From contig NZ_JAUFPN010000184.1 in NCBI RefSeq assembly GCF_030409335.1, positions 1-64,000 of the forward strand: DNA of 64,000 bases, in the 5' to 3' direction. Positions 28,793 through 40,044 of this stretch are shown piece by piece. The notes beneath the pieces are model-generated. The model saw only the letters and a program-made list of their open reading frames with translations. It was not told the DNA's origin and searched no databases. Each line of letters starts with the position of its first letter. Position 1 is the stretch's first letter. Source of the stretch: Paeniroseomonas aquatica (GTDB lineage Bacteria > Pseudomonadota > Alphaproteobacteria > Acetobacterales > Acetobacteraceae). The translations under genes were made by a program, and so were the position numbers.

Positions 28793-29898
28793 GCGGTCGG
28801 CAGCCCCGCGCGCTGCTGGCCAATGCCGAATTCGCGGTGGTGGCCGGCTCGGAGCTGGTCCTGCTGGAACTGGCGGAGGAGCTGCTCGGCCGCGGCTGGG
28901 CCTGCGACCTGCTGGCCTGGTCGATGGCCGACCCGATGCAGGCCATGGCACGCCAGGCCGGGCTGGGGCTGCTGCACGACCCCGCCGCGGCGCGCCCGCT
29001 CGGCTACGACCTGGTCTGGATCCAGAACCGCATGGAGGCGGTGATGGACTACGCGCCGGCGCCGGAGGAGGCCCCGCGGACCCTGTTTGCCTTCGCCCAT
29101 CTCGACCGCGACTGGAGCTTCGCCCAGCCCGGCGTTGTGGCCGAGGGGCTGCTGGGCGGCGCCTTCCTGGTGACCTCGGAACGCGCGGTCGAGCGGGTCG
29201 CCGCCGGCGGCCTGCCGCACGGGCGCATCCGCATGTTCCGCAACGCCGCCCCGGCCGCCTTCGAGCAGCCGGCCCCGCCCCCGGCGGCGGCGCCCGCCCG
29301 GATCCTGCTGGTCTCGAACCACGCCCCGCCGGAGCTGCTGGAGGCCTGCGCCCTGCTGCGCGCCGCCGGCGTCGCGGTCAGCCACCGCGGCCTGGGCGGG
29401 GATGTGCGGGACAGCCGCGTCACCCCGGCCGACCTGGCCTGGGCGGATGCGGTGGTCAGCATCGGCAAGACCGTGCCCTATGCCCTGCGCTCGCGCCGGG
29501 CCGCCTATGTCTACGATCATTTCGGCGGCCCGGGCTGGCTGCTCGACGCCAATTTCGCGGCCGTGGCCGAGCGCAATTTCAGCGGCCTCTGCTGCGGGCG
29601 CCGGCTCGAGGCCGCCGCCATCCAGGCCGAGATCATGACCGGCTACCCGGCGGCGGCCGCGGCCGCCGCCAGCCATGCGCCCGGGCGGCTGGAGGCCTTC
29701 CGGCTGGAGGGCATCGTCGACGCGGTGCTGGCGCTGGCCGCCGCGGCCCCGACGCCGGACCAGCACCGGGCCGCCCTGGCCCCGCATGCGGTGATGCTGC
29801 AGGCCGAGCGCAACCTGGCCCATGCGGCGGGCAGCGCCTTCGCCAACTGGCGCTTTGCCCACCGCGCCCTGGACGCCAGCCGGGCCGCGTCCTCATGA
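28789..29898 (+). CDS. Unknown protein with glycosyltransferase-like organisation
   Basis: 369 aa, overlapping carA by ATGA. Cytosolic, no signal or membrane segment. The start has the look of a GT-B N-domain (ANAEFAVVAGSELVLLELAEEL), a second Rossmann-like half opens with RILLVSNHAPPELLEACALL, and AAYVYDHFGGPGWL and NFSGLCCGRRL follow. Similar architecture occurs in glycosyltransferase-like proteins, but I see no clear donor-binding E-x7-E motif. Coupled to carA in expression; function unassigned. Confidence 0.7.
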   Translation: MSGRQPRALLANAEFAVVAGSELVLLELAEELLGRGWACDLLAWSMADPMQAMARQAGLGLLHDPAAARPLGYDLVWIQNRMEAVMDYAPAPEEAPRTLFAFAHLDRDWSFAQPGVVAEGLLGGAFLVTSERAVERVAAGGLPHGRIRMFRNAAPAAFEQPAPPPAAAPARILLVSNHAPPELLEACALLRAAGVAVSHRGLGGDVRDSRVTPADLAWADAVVSIGKTVPYALRSRRAAYVYDHFGGPGWLLDANFAAVAERNFSGLCCGRRLEAAAIQAEIMTGYPAAAAAAASHAPGRLEAFRLEGIVDAVLALAAAAPTPDQHRAALAPHAVMLQAERNLAHAAGSAFANWRFAHRALDASRAASS

Positions 29899-29924
29899 CC
29901 CACCAAGGCGGGAGCGAACCAGCC

Positions 29925-30692
29925 ATGCAGACCAGCTTCGACCTCACCGGCCGCGTCGGCCTCGTCACCGGCGGCAACGGCGGCATCGGCCTCGGCTTCG
30001 CCCGCGGCCTGGCCAGGGCCGGCGCCGCGGTGATGGTCGCCGGCCGCGACGCGGCGAAGAACGCCGCCGCCGTCGCCGAGCTCAAGGCGCTCGGCGCCGA
30101 GGCCGATGCCGTGGTGGTGGACGTCACCGAGGAGGCCAGCATCAATGCCATGGTCGCGACCACCGTCGCCCGCTTCGGCCGGCTCGACGTGCTGGTGAAC
30201 AATGCCGGCATCAACATCCGCAACCGGCCGGAGGCCTACGACCTCGCCGACTGGCACAAGGTCATCGCCACCAACCTGACCAGCGCCATGCTGGCCTCGA
30301 AGGCGGCGCATCCGCACCTCAAGGCCGGCGGCCATGGGCGGGTGATCAACAACGGCTCCATGCTGTCGATCTTCGGCCTGCCGCTGCACATCGCCTATGC
30401 CTCCTCGAAGGGCGGCGTGGTGCAGCTGACCAAGTCGCTCGCCGTCGCCTGGGCGGCCGACGGCATCACGGTGAACTGCATCCTGCCGGGCTGGATCGAC
30501 ACCGACCTGACCCGCAAGGCCCGCAGCGACATGCCCGGGCTCAACGACAACGTCATGGCCCGCACGCCCAAGGGCCGCTGGGGCTCGCCGGCGGATTTCG
30601 AGGGCATCGCCGCCTTCCTCGGCTCGGATGCCAGCGCCTTCGTCACCGGCGTCGCCATCCCGGTGGACGGCGGCTTCTCGGTCCACGGCTGA
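29925..30692 (+). CDS. SDR family oxidoreductase (gluconate-5-dehydrogenase / KduD-like)
   Basis: 255 aa from the ATG at 29925, preceded by GGGAG; the overlapping ATG at 29895 is open but less likely. Classical SDR: TGGNGGIGLGFARGLARAG near residue 15, NNAG near 90, catalytic Ser in NNGSMLSIFG, YASSK, and PGWIDTDLT after it. The closest pattern from memory is 2-deoxy-D-gluconate or gluconate dehydrogenase-type SDRs; substrate uncertain. Part of the coupled block between carA and carB. Confidence 0.85.
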   Translation: MQTSFDLTGRVGLVTGGNGGIGLGFARGLARAGAAVMVAGRDAAKNAAAVAELKALGAEADAVVVDVTEEASINAMVATTVARFGRLDVLVNNAGINIRNRPEAYDLADWHKVIATNLTSAMLASKAAHPHLKAGGHGRVINNGSMLSIFGLPLHIAYASSKGGVVQLTKSLAVAWAADGITVNCILPGWIDTDLTRKARSDMPGLNDNVMARTPKGRWGSPADFEGIAAFLGSDASAFVTGVAIPVDGGFSVHG

Positions 30693-30695
30693 GCC

Positions 30696-31328
30696 GTGCC
30701 CTCCGCCGACGCCCTGCTGGTCTTCGCCGCCCTGTCGCTCGGCCTCGCCCTGACGCCGGGGCCGAACATGCTCTACCTCGTCTCCCGCTCGCTCGCGCAG
30801 GGGACCGGGGCGGGCATGGTCTCGCTGCTCGGCTGCCAGGCGGGCTCGCTCGCCATCATGCTGGCGGCGGCGGCCGGCATCACCGCGGCGCTGCTCGCCA
30901 TCCCCCATGCCTGGGACATCCTGCGGCTGGGCGGCGCGGCCTATCTGCTGTTCCTCGCCTGGCAATGCGTGCGTCCCGGCGGCCAGCCGCTGTTCGCGCC
31001 GCGGGCGATGCCGCGCGAGCCGGCCGGGCGGCTGTTCGCGGTCGGCGCCGCCACCGCCGCGCTGAACCCCAAGGTGGCGCTGTTCTACATGGCGGTGCTG
31101 CCGCCCTTCCTCGACCCGGCGCGCGGCTCGCCCTTCCTGCAGGCGGCCGTCCTCGGCGCGGTGCAGATCGCCATCTGCACCGCCTTCGACGCGCTGCTGG
31201 TCTGGGGCGCCGCCGGCACCGCCCGCTTCCTCGGGACGCGGCCGGGCTGGATGGCGGTGCAGCGCTGGGTGCTCGGCGCCGCACTCGGGCTGCTGGCGCT
31301 GAAGCTGGCGACGGAAAGCAGAGCCTGA
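30696..31328 (+). CDS. LysE/RhtB family amino-acid exporter
   Basis: 210 aa, about six helices, starting at a GTG 3 bp after the previous stop. The family mark LGLALTPGPNMLYLVSRSLAQG is at about residues 14-35, with LGGAAYLLFLAWQ and AALNPKVALFYMAVLPPFL further on. Exports amino acids or related small metabolites. Its stop overlaps the next start (TGATG). Confidence 0.9.
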   Translation: MPSADALLVFAALSLGLALTPGPNMLYLVSRSLAQGTGAGMVSLLGCQAGSLAIMLAAAAGITAALLAIPHAWDILRLGGAAYLLFLAWQCVRPGGQPLFAPRAMPREPAGRLFAVGAATAALNPKVALFYMAVLPPFLDPARGSPFLQAAVLGAVQIAICTAFDALLVWGAAGTARFLGTRPGWMAVQRWVLGAALGLLALKLATESRA

Positions 31329-31588
31329 TGCCCTTCCCCGCCCTGGTCATCCTCGCCCTCGCCTATTCCGGCCTGGTGCTGGCGACGCTCGCGCATGCGC
31401 TGCGGAAGATCATGCCGGCACCGCGGGCGGTGCTGGTCGCCTTCGCCATCTCGGCCGTGGTGCATGCCGCCAGCACCTTCCTCGGCACCGAGCCGGACCG
31501 CTGGTTCACCCTCAGCCTGTTCTGGCTGCTGCCGCACCTGCTCTTCGTGCCCATCCTGCTGATCGCCACCCGGTTCCAGCGGCCGTGA
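31328..31588 (+). CDS. Small membrane protein of unknown function
   Basis: 86 aa with about three hydrophobic segments ([52 protein letters not shown]). The start overlaps the LysE-family stop, and its own stop overlaps the GTG of the next gene, so it is translated in a coupled chain. No family recognised. Confidence 0.6.
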   Translation: MPFPALVILALAYSGLVLATLAHALRKIMPAPRAVLVAFAISAVVHAASTFLGTEPDRWFTLSLFWLLPHLLFVPILLIATRFQRP

Positions 31589-31875
31589 TCCTGCATTCGA
31601 CGCTCGTCACCGGGCTGATCGGCACGCTGCTGTCGCTGCTGGCCTGCGTCGCGCTGCGCCGGCGCGGCCGGCCGCGGCTGCTGGCGGCGCTGCTGGGCCC
31701 GGCCTTCTCGGTCGTCGCCCAGCTCGCCCTGGCCTCGCTGGCCATCGGCATCGCGGTGGCGCCGCGGGCCGCCGTCGAAGCCACCCTGTTTGCCGCCCCG
31801 CTGCAGCTCCTGCTGCACCTGCCCATCCTGCTGGCCCTGCTCGCCTGGGCCGCCCTTCCCCGCCGCGCCGCCTGA
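31585..31875 (+). CDS. Small membrane protein of unknown function
   Basis: 96 aa from a GTG overlapping the previous stop (GTGA). Three hydrophobic stretches with an Arg-rich loop RRRGRPR after the first. It may work together with the preceding 86-aa protein, with which it shares size, topology and coupling. carB follows 14 bp later. Confidence 0.6.
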   Translation: MILHSTLVTGLIGTLLSLLACVALRRRGRPRLLAALLGPAFSVVAQLALASLAIGIAVAPRAAVEATLFAAPLQLLLHLPILLALLAWAALPRRAA

Positions 31876-31889
31876 CCGGAGGTCTCCCC

Positions 31890-35135
<3,246 letters not shown>

Positions 35136-35167
35136 CCCCGGCCGCGGGCTCCAGCAAAGGCCTGCCA

Positions 35168-35208
35168 GCCGCCCCCCAAAGGGCGGCCCGGCGGGTCGGA
35201 ACCGCCGG
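35168..35208 (+). terminator. Paired hairpins after carB
   Basis: Two stems follow the carB stop: GCCGCCC/GGGCGGC (35168-35187, 6-base loop) and CCGGCGG/CCGCCGG (35188-35208, 7-base loop). Neither has a U-run. They may mark the end of the carB message or protect its 3' end. Confidence 0.4.
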
Positions 35209-35279
35209 CCGGGTATCCGTGTTTACATTCCCCATCCTGGCCGCGAGTATCCGGCCCGGATGGGCCTACCGACGGTGCG

Positions 35280-35309
35280 CGCCCGCGTTTCTGGCCCGGG
35301 CGTTTTTTT
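35280..35309 (+). terminator. Intrinsic terminator in the greA leader region
   Basis: CGCCCG (35280-35285) pairs with CGGGCG (35297-35302) across an 11-base loop, followed by seven consecutive T (35303-35309). This is the only textbook U-run terminator near carB, and it lies 64 bp before the greA GTG. It either ends carB read-through or acts as an attenuator for greA. A TTTACA -35-like box lies at 35222-35227 upstream of it. Confidence 0.7.
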
Positions 35310-35373
35310 AGTCGCATTCGCGGCGGCGGACCGCGCACACTCCGCTTCGATACGCTCAAGGGAAGGGCTAGCC

Positions 35374-35847
35374 GTGCAGAAGTTCCCCATGACCGCGGAA
35401 GGTCTGGCGAGGCTGGAAGAAGAGCTGAAGGTGCTGCGGGCCGAGGAGCGTCCCGCGGTCATCCGCGCGATCGCCGAGGCGCGCGCCCACGGCGATCTTT
35501 CGGAAAACGCCGAATACCATGCCGCCCGGGAACGCCAGTCCTTCATCGAGGGCCGCATCGCCGAGCTGGAGACCATCATCCCGGCGGTCGAGGTGATCGA
35601 CGTCTCCAAGCTCTCCGGCGACCAGGTGAAATTCGGCGCCCGCGTCACCGTGGTCGACGAGGAGACCGAGGAGCCCAAGACCTACCGCATCGTCGGCGCC
35701 TACGAGGCCGACATGAAGGTGCATTCCATCTCCATCTCCTCGCCGCTGGCCAAGGCGCTCATCGGCAAGAAGGTCGGCGACAGCGTCGAGGTCCCCGCCC
35801 CCGGCGGCGCCCGCGCCTACGAGATCACCGGCGTCCGCTACACCTGA
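35374..35847 (+). CDS. greA: Transcription elongation factor GreA
   Basis: 157 aa from a GTG ([18 protein letters not shown]), matching the usual GreA start; GGGAAGGG precedes it. It stimulates transcript cleavage by backtracked RNA polymerase. The N-terminal coiled coil carries the basic/acidic tip [19 protein letters not shown], with the essential Asp in [12 protein letters not shown]. The C-terminal FKBP-like domain ends in [17 protein letters not shown]. Length is normal. Confidence 0.96.
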   Translation: MQKFPMTAEGLARLEEELKVLRAEERPAVIRAIAEARAHGDLSENAEYHAARERQSFIEGRIAELETIIPAVEVIDVSKLSGDQVKFGARVTVVDEETEEPKTYRIVGAYEADMKVHSISISSPLAKALIGKKVGDSVEVPAPGGARAYEITGVRYT

Positions 35848-35855
35848 GGCCCGCC

Positions 35856-35894
35856 CCGCGCCGGCCGGGGCTCGCCAGCCCCGGCCCGGCGCGG
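35856..35894 (+). terminator. Strong hairpin after greA
   Basis: A 17-bp GC stem with a single bulged C: CCGCGCCGG plus CCGGGGCT against AGCCCCGG plus CCGGCGCGG, loop CGCC. It starts 9 bp after the greA stop. No U-run follows, but the stability suggests it ends the greA transcript. Confidence 0.55.
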
Positions 35895-35929
35895 TAAGGC
35901 GCAGCGATGAACGCCAAGCGCCGCGACCG

Positions 35930-37159
35930 ATGACACCCCCCGCCGGCCCGCCCGACACGGCGGTGCGCCTCTCCGACGTGCGCGCCGCCGCCGCCCGCAT
36001 CCAGGGCGCCGTGCTGCGCACCCCGACCATCGAATCGGATGCCGTCTCCCGCGCCACCGGCGCCCGGGTCTTCCTCAAGCTCGACAATCTGCAGCCGACC
36101 GGCGCCTTCAAGGAGCGCGGCGCCGCCAACCGCATCGCCCTGCTGACCCCGCGCGAGCGCCGGGCCGGCGTCGTCGCCATGTCGGCCGGGAACCATGCCC
36201 AGGCGGTCGCCCGCCATGCCGCGCTGGCCGGCATCGCCGCCACCATCGTCATGCCGCGCTTCACCCCGGCGACCAAGGTGGTGCGCACCGAATCCTGGGG
36301 CGCCCGGGTGGTGCTGCAGGGCGAGACCCTGGCCGAGGCCGCCGCCCATGCGCATGCCCTGGCGCTGGCCGAGGGGCTGGTCTTCGTCCACCCCTACGAC
36401 GACCCCGCGGTCATCGCGGGACAGGGCACCCTGGCGCTGGAGATGCTGGAGGATGCCCCGGCGCTGCAGGCCATGCTCTTCCCGGTCGGCGGCGGCGGCA
36501 TGCTGGCCGGCTGCGCCGGCGCGATCCGCGAGCTGCGGCCGGACATCGCCGTGCTCGGCGTCGAGGTCGAGGGCTACCCCGCCATGGCGCAGCGGCTGGC
36601 CGGCACGCCGGTTTCGGTCGGCGGCCCGACCATCGCCGAGGGCATCGCCGTCCGCGACATCGGCGAGGTCCCGCTGGCCCAGCTGCAGCGGCTCGGCATC
36701 GAGGTGCTGGTGGTGCCGGAGCGGGCGGTCGAGCAGGCCATCGCCCTGCTGGCCGAGGGCGCCAAGCTGGTGGCCGAGGGCGCCGGCGCCACCGGCCTCG
36801 CCGCCCTCCTCGCCTTCCCCGAGCGCTTCGCCGGGCGGTGCGTCGGCACCGTCATCTGCGGCGGCAACATAGACGCCCGCATCCTGGCCAACGTGCTGCT
36901 GCGCAACCTGCTGCGGGACGGCCGGATCCTCCGCCTGCACCTCAGCATCCCGGACCGGCCGGGGGTGCTGGCCGACATCGCCACCCGGGTGGCGGCGGCC
37001 GGCGGCAACGTCATCGAGGTGAGCCACCAGCGTCTCTTTGCCGCCCCCTCGGTGCAATCGGCCGAGCTGGAGCTGATGATCGAGGTGCGCGACACCGTCC
37101 AGGGCAACGCGATCATCGCCGCGCTCGAGGCCGGGCAGTACGAGGTGCGCCGCGGCTGA
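35930..37159 (+). CDS. Threonine ammonia-lyase (threonine dehydratase), PLP-dependent with ACT domain
   Basis: 409 aa fold-type II PLP enzyme deaminating threonine to 2-oxobutanoate. The cofactor Lys is K61 in LQPTGAFKERGA; SAGNHAQAVA binds the substrate; the phosphate-binding glycine loop is PVGGGGMLAG. An ACT domain fills the last 85 or so residues (RLHLSIPDRPGVLADIATRV). The one-ACT architecture is that of catabolic or short biosynthetic enzymes (TdcB/short IlvA type), so the symbol is left open. A convergent Lrp-type regulator lies next to it, a plausible but unproven link. Confidence 0.9.
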   Translation: MTPPAGPPDTAVRLSDVRAAAARIQGAVLRTPTIESDAVSRATGARVFLKLDNLQPTGAFKERGAANRIALLTPRERRAGVVAMSAGNHAQAVARHAALAGIAATIVMPRFTPATKVVRTESWGARVVLQGETLAEAAAHAHALALAEGLVFVHPYDDPAVIAGQGTLALEMLEDAPALQAMLFPVGGGGMLAGCAGAIRELRPDIAVLGVEVEGYPAMAQRLAGTPVSVGGPTIAEGIAVRDIGEVPLAQLQRLGIEVLVVPERAVEQAIALLAEGAKLVAEGAGATGLAALLAFPERFAGRCVGTVICGGNIDARILANVLLRNLLRDGRILRLHLSIPDRPGVLADIATRVAAAGGNVIEVSHQRLFAAPSVQSAELELMIEVRDTVQGNAIIAALEAGQYEVRRG

Positions 37160-37232
37160 GGCTTGCCGCCGGCGTTCCGTTCTGTTATAGGAATAATGTC
37201 CGGTGGCGCCGCTTGGCCGTGACCGGTCAAAT

Positions 37233-37350
37233 CCCTCAATTCTAAAATTCCGGCGCCGGAAGCAGAGGGAAATCAGAGGGTTGGGCGGCCAGGCTTGGCC
37301 GGAATTTTACCGAATTGAGCGGAATTGAGCGGATTTGAGCCGAATTGAGG
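37233..37350. repeat. Large imperfect dyad plus 10-bp-period GAATTGAG repeats
   Basis: In the convergent gap between the threonine ammonia-lyase and lrp genes, CCCTCAATTC (37233-37242) and TAAAATTCCGGC (37243-37254) are mirrored by GCCGGAATTTTA (37298-37309) and GAATTGAG (37312-37319). Three more copies follow at exactly 10-bp steps: 37322-37329, 37332-37339 (GATTTGAG) and 37342-37349. The AT-rich repeats contrast with the surroundings. It could form a long 3' hairpin for the lrp transcript or be a one-helical-turn array of protein sites. Confidence 0.7.
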
Positions 37351-37355
37351 GAGGC

Positions 37356-37835
37356 TCAGACCGCCACCGGCACGCCGCCCTCGTCCTTCGAGGTGCGGAT
37401 GGTCTGCAGCGTCTGCACCCGCGCCACCGCCTCCACCGCCGTGAGGCGGGAGGTCAGGGCGTTCTCATGCGCGGTGTCCCGCGCCACCAGCCGCAGCAGG
37501 AAGTCGCCGCCGCCGCGGATCATGTGGCACTCCCGCACCTCGGGCCAGCCGAGCACCATCTGCTCGAAGGCCCGCAGCACCGCCTCCTTCTGGCTCTCGA
37601 GCCCGACCAGGGCGAAGAAGGTGATCTCGTAGCCCAGCGCCACCGGGTCGAGGTCGGCGTGGTAGCCGCGGATGATCCGCTCCTCCTCCAGCCGCCGCAC
37701 CCGCCGGAGGCAGGGCGGCGCCGAGAGCCCGACCCGGCGGGCCAGCTCCACGTTGGTCATGCGGCCATCCGCCTGCAGCTCGGCCAGGATCTGGCGGTCC
37801 ACCTCGTCCAGGGATGCGTCGGTCTCGATGGTCAT
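37356..37835 (-). CDS. Lrp/AsnC family transcriptional regulator
   Basis: 159 aa. The N-terminal helix-turn-helix reads LDEVDRQILAELQADGRMTN then VELARRVGLSAPPCLRRVRR. The C-terminal RAM effector-binding domain starts near residue 68 (ITFFALVGLE) with the GGGDFLLRLVARD strand. Such proteins form octamers or tetramers that sense amino acids. Its stop is 6 bp from the GAATTGAG repeats, and it is divergent from trxB with a nested dyad between the two. Confidence 0.93.
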   Translation of the reverse strand: MTIETDASLDEVDRQILAELQADGRMTNVELARRVGLSAPPCLRRVRRLEEERIIRGYHADLDPVALGYEITFFALVGLESQKEAVLRAFEQMVLGWPEVRECHMIRGGGDFLLRLVARDTAHENALTSRLTAVEAVARVQTLQTIRTSKDEGGVPVAV

Positions 37836-37849
37836 GGTCCCGTGATTCG

Positions 37850-37902
37850 TTGCGGCGGTCCGGCCCTCGGCGCAATATCATTGCAGCGGGCCGCCGCCGC
37901 AA
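37850..37902. promoter_or_regulatory. Nested dyad in the lrp-trxB divergent promoter region
   Basis: Outer arms TTGCGGCGG (37850-37858) and CCGCCGCAA (37894-37902) are perfect complements. Inside, nearly on the same axis, is the palindrome GCAATATCATTGC (37872-37884). The layout suits an autoregulatory site for the Lrp-type protein, whose family binds degenerate AT-centred palindromes. It may also control trxB. Confidence 0.5.
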
Positions 37903-38014
37903 GGCATGGAAGGCCATCGTCGCCGCGCCTGCAAAGTTGCGCTTGTGGCGGGCCCTCCCGGGACAAATATGCCGGCCCAACCTGTCCCCCACTCTGGCTA
38001 TCGGGAATCGACCT

Positions 38015-38992
38015 GTGCCCAGCACCCACCGCACGCGCCTGCTCATCCTCGGCGCCGGCCCCGCCGGCTACACCGCCGCCATCTACGCCGCCCGCGCCGG
38101 GCTGAAACCCTTGCTGGTGGCCGGGATGCAGCCCGGCGGCCAGCTCACCATCACCACCGAGGTGGAGAACTACCCGGGCTTCGCCGGCCCGGTGCAGGGG
38201 CCCTGGCTGATGGAGCAGTTCAAGGCCCAGGCCGAGCACGTCGGCGCCGGGATCATCCAGGACGTCATCACCCATATCGATCTCGCCGCCCGGCCGATTC
38301 GCGCCACCGGCGACAGCGGCGACGAATACCTCGCCGAATCGCTGGTCATCGCCACCGGCGCCCAGGCCCGCTGGCTCGGCATCCCCGGGGAGCAGGCGCT
38401 GTCCGGCTTCGGGGTCTCGGCCTGCGCCACCTGCGACGGCTTCTTCTTCCGCGGCAAGGCGGTCGCGGTCATCGGCGGCGGCAACACCGCGGTCGAGGAG
38501 GCGCTGTACCTTTCGAACCTCGCCCGCCACGTCACCGTGGTGCATCGCCGCGACAGCTTCCGGGCCGAGCGGATCCTGCAGGAGCGGCTTTTTGCCAGGC
38601 CGAACGTCACCGTGCTGTGGGATACGGTGGTGCAGGAAGTCCTGGGCACCGAGGGCCGCTTCCCCGCCGTCCGCGCCATCGCCACCCGCCATGCGCGGAC
38701 CGGCGCCGCCGGGGAGCTGGCGGTGGACGGGGTCTTCGTCGCCATCGGGCATGACCCGGCCACCGCCCTGTTCCGCGGCCAGCTCGGGATGGATGGGGAA
38801 GGCTATGTCGTGACCGAGCCGGGCAGCACCCGCACCAGCATCCCCGGCGTCTTCGCCGCCGGCGACGTCCAGGACCGCATCTACCGCCAGGCGGTCACCG
38901 CCGCCGGCACCGGCTGCATGGCGGCGCTCGAGGCGGAGAAGTGGCTGGCCCACATGCCGGCCGACGCCCCCGCCGTCGAAGCCTGGACCTAG
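38015..38992 (+). CDS. trxB: Thioredoxin-disulfide reductase
   Basis: 325 aa from a GTG (VPSTHRTRLLILGAGPAG). The FAD-binding motif is GAGPAGYTAAIYAARAG near residue 13. The redox-active CATC is C137/C140, followed by DGFFFRGK. The NADPH motif is VIGGGNTAVEEA, and the second FAD motif is GVFAAGDVQDRIYRQ. It reduces thioredoxin with NADPH in the cytosol. LysR gene starts 2 bp after its stop. Confidence 0.95.
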   Translation: MPSTHRTRLLILGAGPAGYTAAIYAARAGLKPLLVAGMQPGGQLTITTEVENYPGFAGPVQGPWLMEQFKAQAEHVGAGIIQDVITHIDLAARPIRATGDSGDEYLAESLVIATGAQARWLGIPGEQALSGFGVSACATCDGFFFRGKAVAVIGGGNTAVEEALYLSNLARHVTVVHRRDSFRAERILQERLFARPNVTVLWDTVVQEVLGTEGRFPAVRAIATRHARTGAAGELAVDGVFVAIGHDPATALFRGQLGMDGEGYVVTEPGSTRTSIPGVFAAGDVQDRIYRQAVTAAGTGCMAALEAEKWLAHMPADAPAVEAWT

Positions 38993-38994
38993 GC

Positions 38995-39882
38995 ATGCCG
39001 CTGGACTGGGACAAGCTCCGCGTCTTCCACGCGGTCGCCGAGGCAGGCTCCTTCACCCATGCCGGGGAGACGCTGAACCTCAGCCAATCCGCGGTATCCC
39101 GCCAGATCCAGGCGCTGGAGGAGGCGCTGCAGGTTCCCCTCTTCCACCGCCACGCCCGCGGGCTGATCCTGACCGAGCCGGGCGAGACGCTGAACCGCAC
39201 GGTGCGGGAGGTCTTCGCCAAGCTGGCGATGACCGAGGCGCTGCTGACGGAAAGCCGGGAACGCCCGGCCGGGCGGCTGAAAGTCACCAGCACCACCGGC
39301 TTCGGCAGCACCTGGCTGGCGCCGCGGCTGGCGCGCTTCCTCGCCCTCTACCCCGAGGTCAGCGTCACCCTGCTGCTCGACGACAGCGACCTCGACCTGG
39401 CGATGCGGGAGGCCGACGTCGCCATCCGGATGCATCCGCCGAAGCAGCCGGACCTGATCCAGCGGCACTTGGCCAGCTTCGGCTGGCGGGTCTGCGGCGC
39501 CCCCGGCTACCTCAAGGGCGCCGGCATCCCGTCCCGGGCGGAGGAGCTGGATGCCCACCGGATCATCTGCTGGGGCGACCACCGGCCGCCGATCGACGAG
39601 GTGAACTGGCTGGCCGAGGCCGGCCGCCGCCCCGGCTCCGCCCGCCGCGCCGCGGTCGAGGTGAACAGCCTCACCGGCATGCTGCGGGCGGTCCAGAGCG
39701 GGCTCGGCCTGGCCGCCCTGCCGGACTACATGGGCCGCGACCTGGACGGGCTGCTGCAGGTGCTGCCGGAGCTGAAGGCGCCGCGGCTGGATGCCTATTT
39801 CGTCTACCCCGAGGAGATGCGCCATTCGAAGCGGGTCTCGGTCTTCCGCGACTTCCTGGTGGCCGAGTTGGCCGGACATTAG
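38995..39882 (+). CDS. LysR family transcriptional regulator
   Basis: 295 aa. The winged helix-turn-helix is at residues 4-63: WDKLRVFHAVAEAGSFTHAG, then LSQSAVSRQIQALEEALQVP. The effector domain begins near 93 (GRLKVTSTTGFG). The ATG at 38995 follows the trxB stop by 2 bp, so it is cotranscribed with trxB, an arrangement common in alphaproteobacteria (lrp / trxB-lysR), from memory. Target genes unknown. Confidence 0.92.
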   Translation: MPLDWDKLRVFHAVAEAGSFTHAGETLNLSQSAVSRQIQALEEALQVPLFHRHARGLILTEPGETLNRTVREVFAKLAMTEALLTESRERPAGRLKVTSTTGFGSTWLAPRLARFLALYPEVSVTLLLDDSDLDLAMREADVAIRMHPPKQPDLIQRHLASFGWRVCGAPGYLKGAGIPSRAEELDAHRIICWGDHRPPIDEVNWLAEAGRRPGSARRAAVEVNSLTGMLRAVQSGLGLAALPDYMGRDLDGLLQVLPELKAPRLDAYFVYPEEMRHSKRVSVFRDFLVAELAGH

Positions 39883-39938
39883 TTTCATGCAACCTGCGCA
39901 TGGGTGGTGGCGGCTTTCATCAATGCTGCATAGCGGCA

Positions 39939-40033
39939 GGAGGCATAAGCTACGTCTCGTTCCGACGTACTGCGTTGGAAGAGGGTTTCGGGCCTTGGCC
40001 CGGACTCCTTCGTCTCCCAGACGTGAAGCCTCC
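39939..40033 (+). ncRNA. Candidate structured RNA or leader upstream of a terminator
   Basis: The 317-bp gap after the LysR gene holds a foldable segment. The closing stem is GGAGGC (39939-39944) with GCCTCC (40028-40033), and next ACGTCT (39952-39957) with AGACGT (40019-40024). Inside is a hairpin CGGGC/GCCCG (39989-40002). ACGTC can instead pair with nearby GACGT (39964-39968), and CGTCT (40011-40015) with AGACG (40019-40023), so two folds compete. A strong terminator follows 12 bp later. No family recognised; strand is inferred from the terminator. Confidence 0.45.
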
Positions 40034-40044
40034 CTGTTTACCTC

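Noticed and set aside
29895-29924. Earlier ATG for the SDR gene between carA and carB
   Set aside because: Overlaps the previous stop, so coupling is possible, but the later ATG has GGGAG and begins directly at the SDR fold.
37312-37350. GAATTGAG array considered as a CRISPR
   Set aside because: Units are 8-10 bp with no unique spacers of 25-40 bp, and no cas genes are present.
37160-37355. Inverted repeat considered as a miniature transposon (MITE)
   Set aside because: No target-site duplication or second copy is seen in the window; the dyad arms end inside the same gap. It cannot be excluded without genome-wide search.
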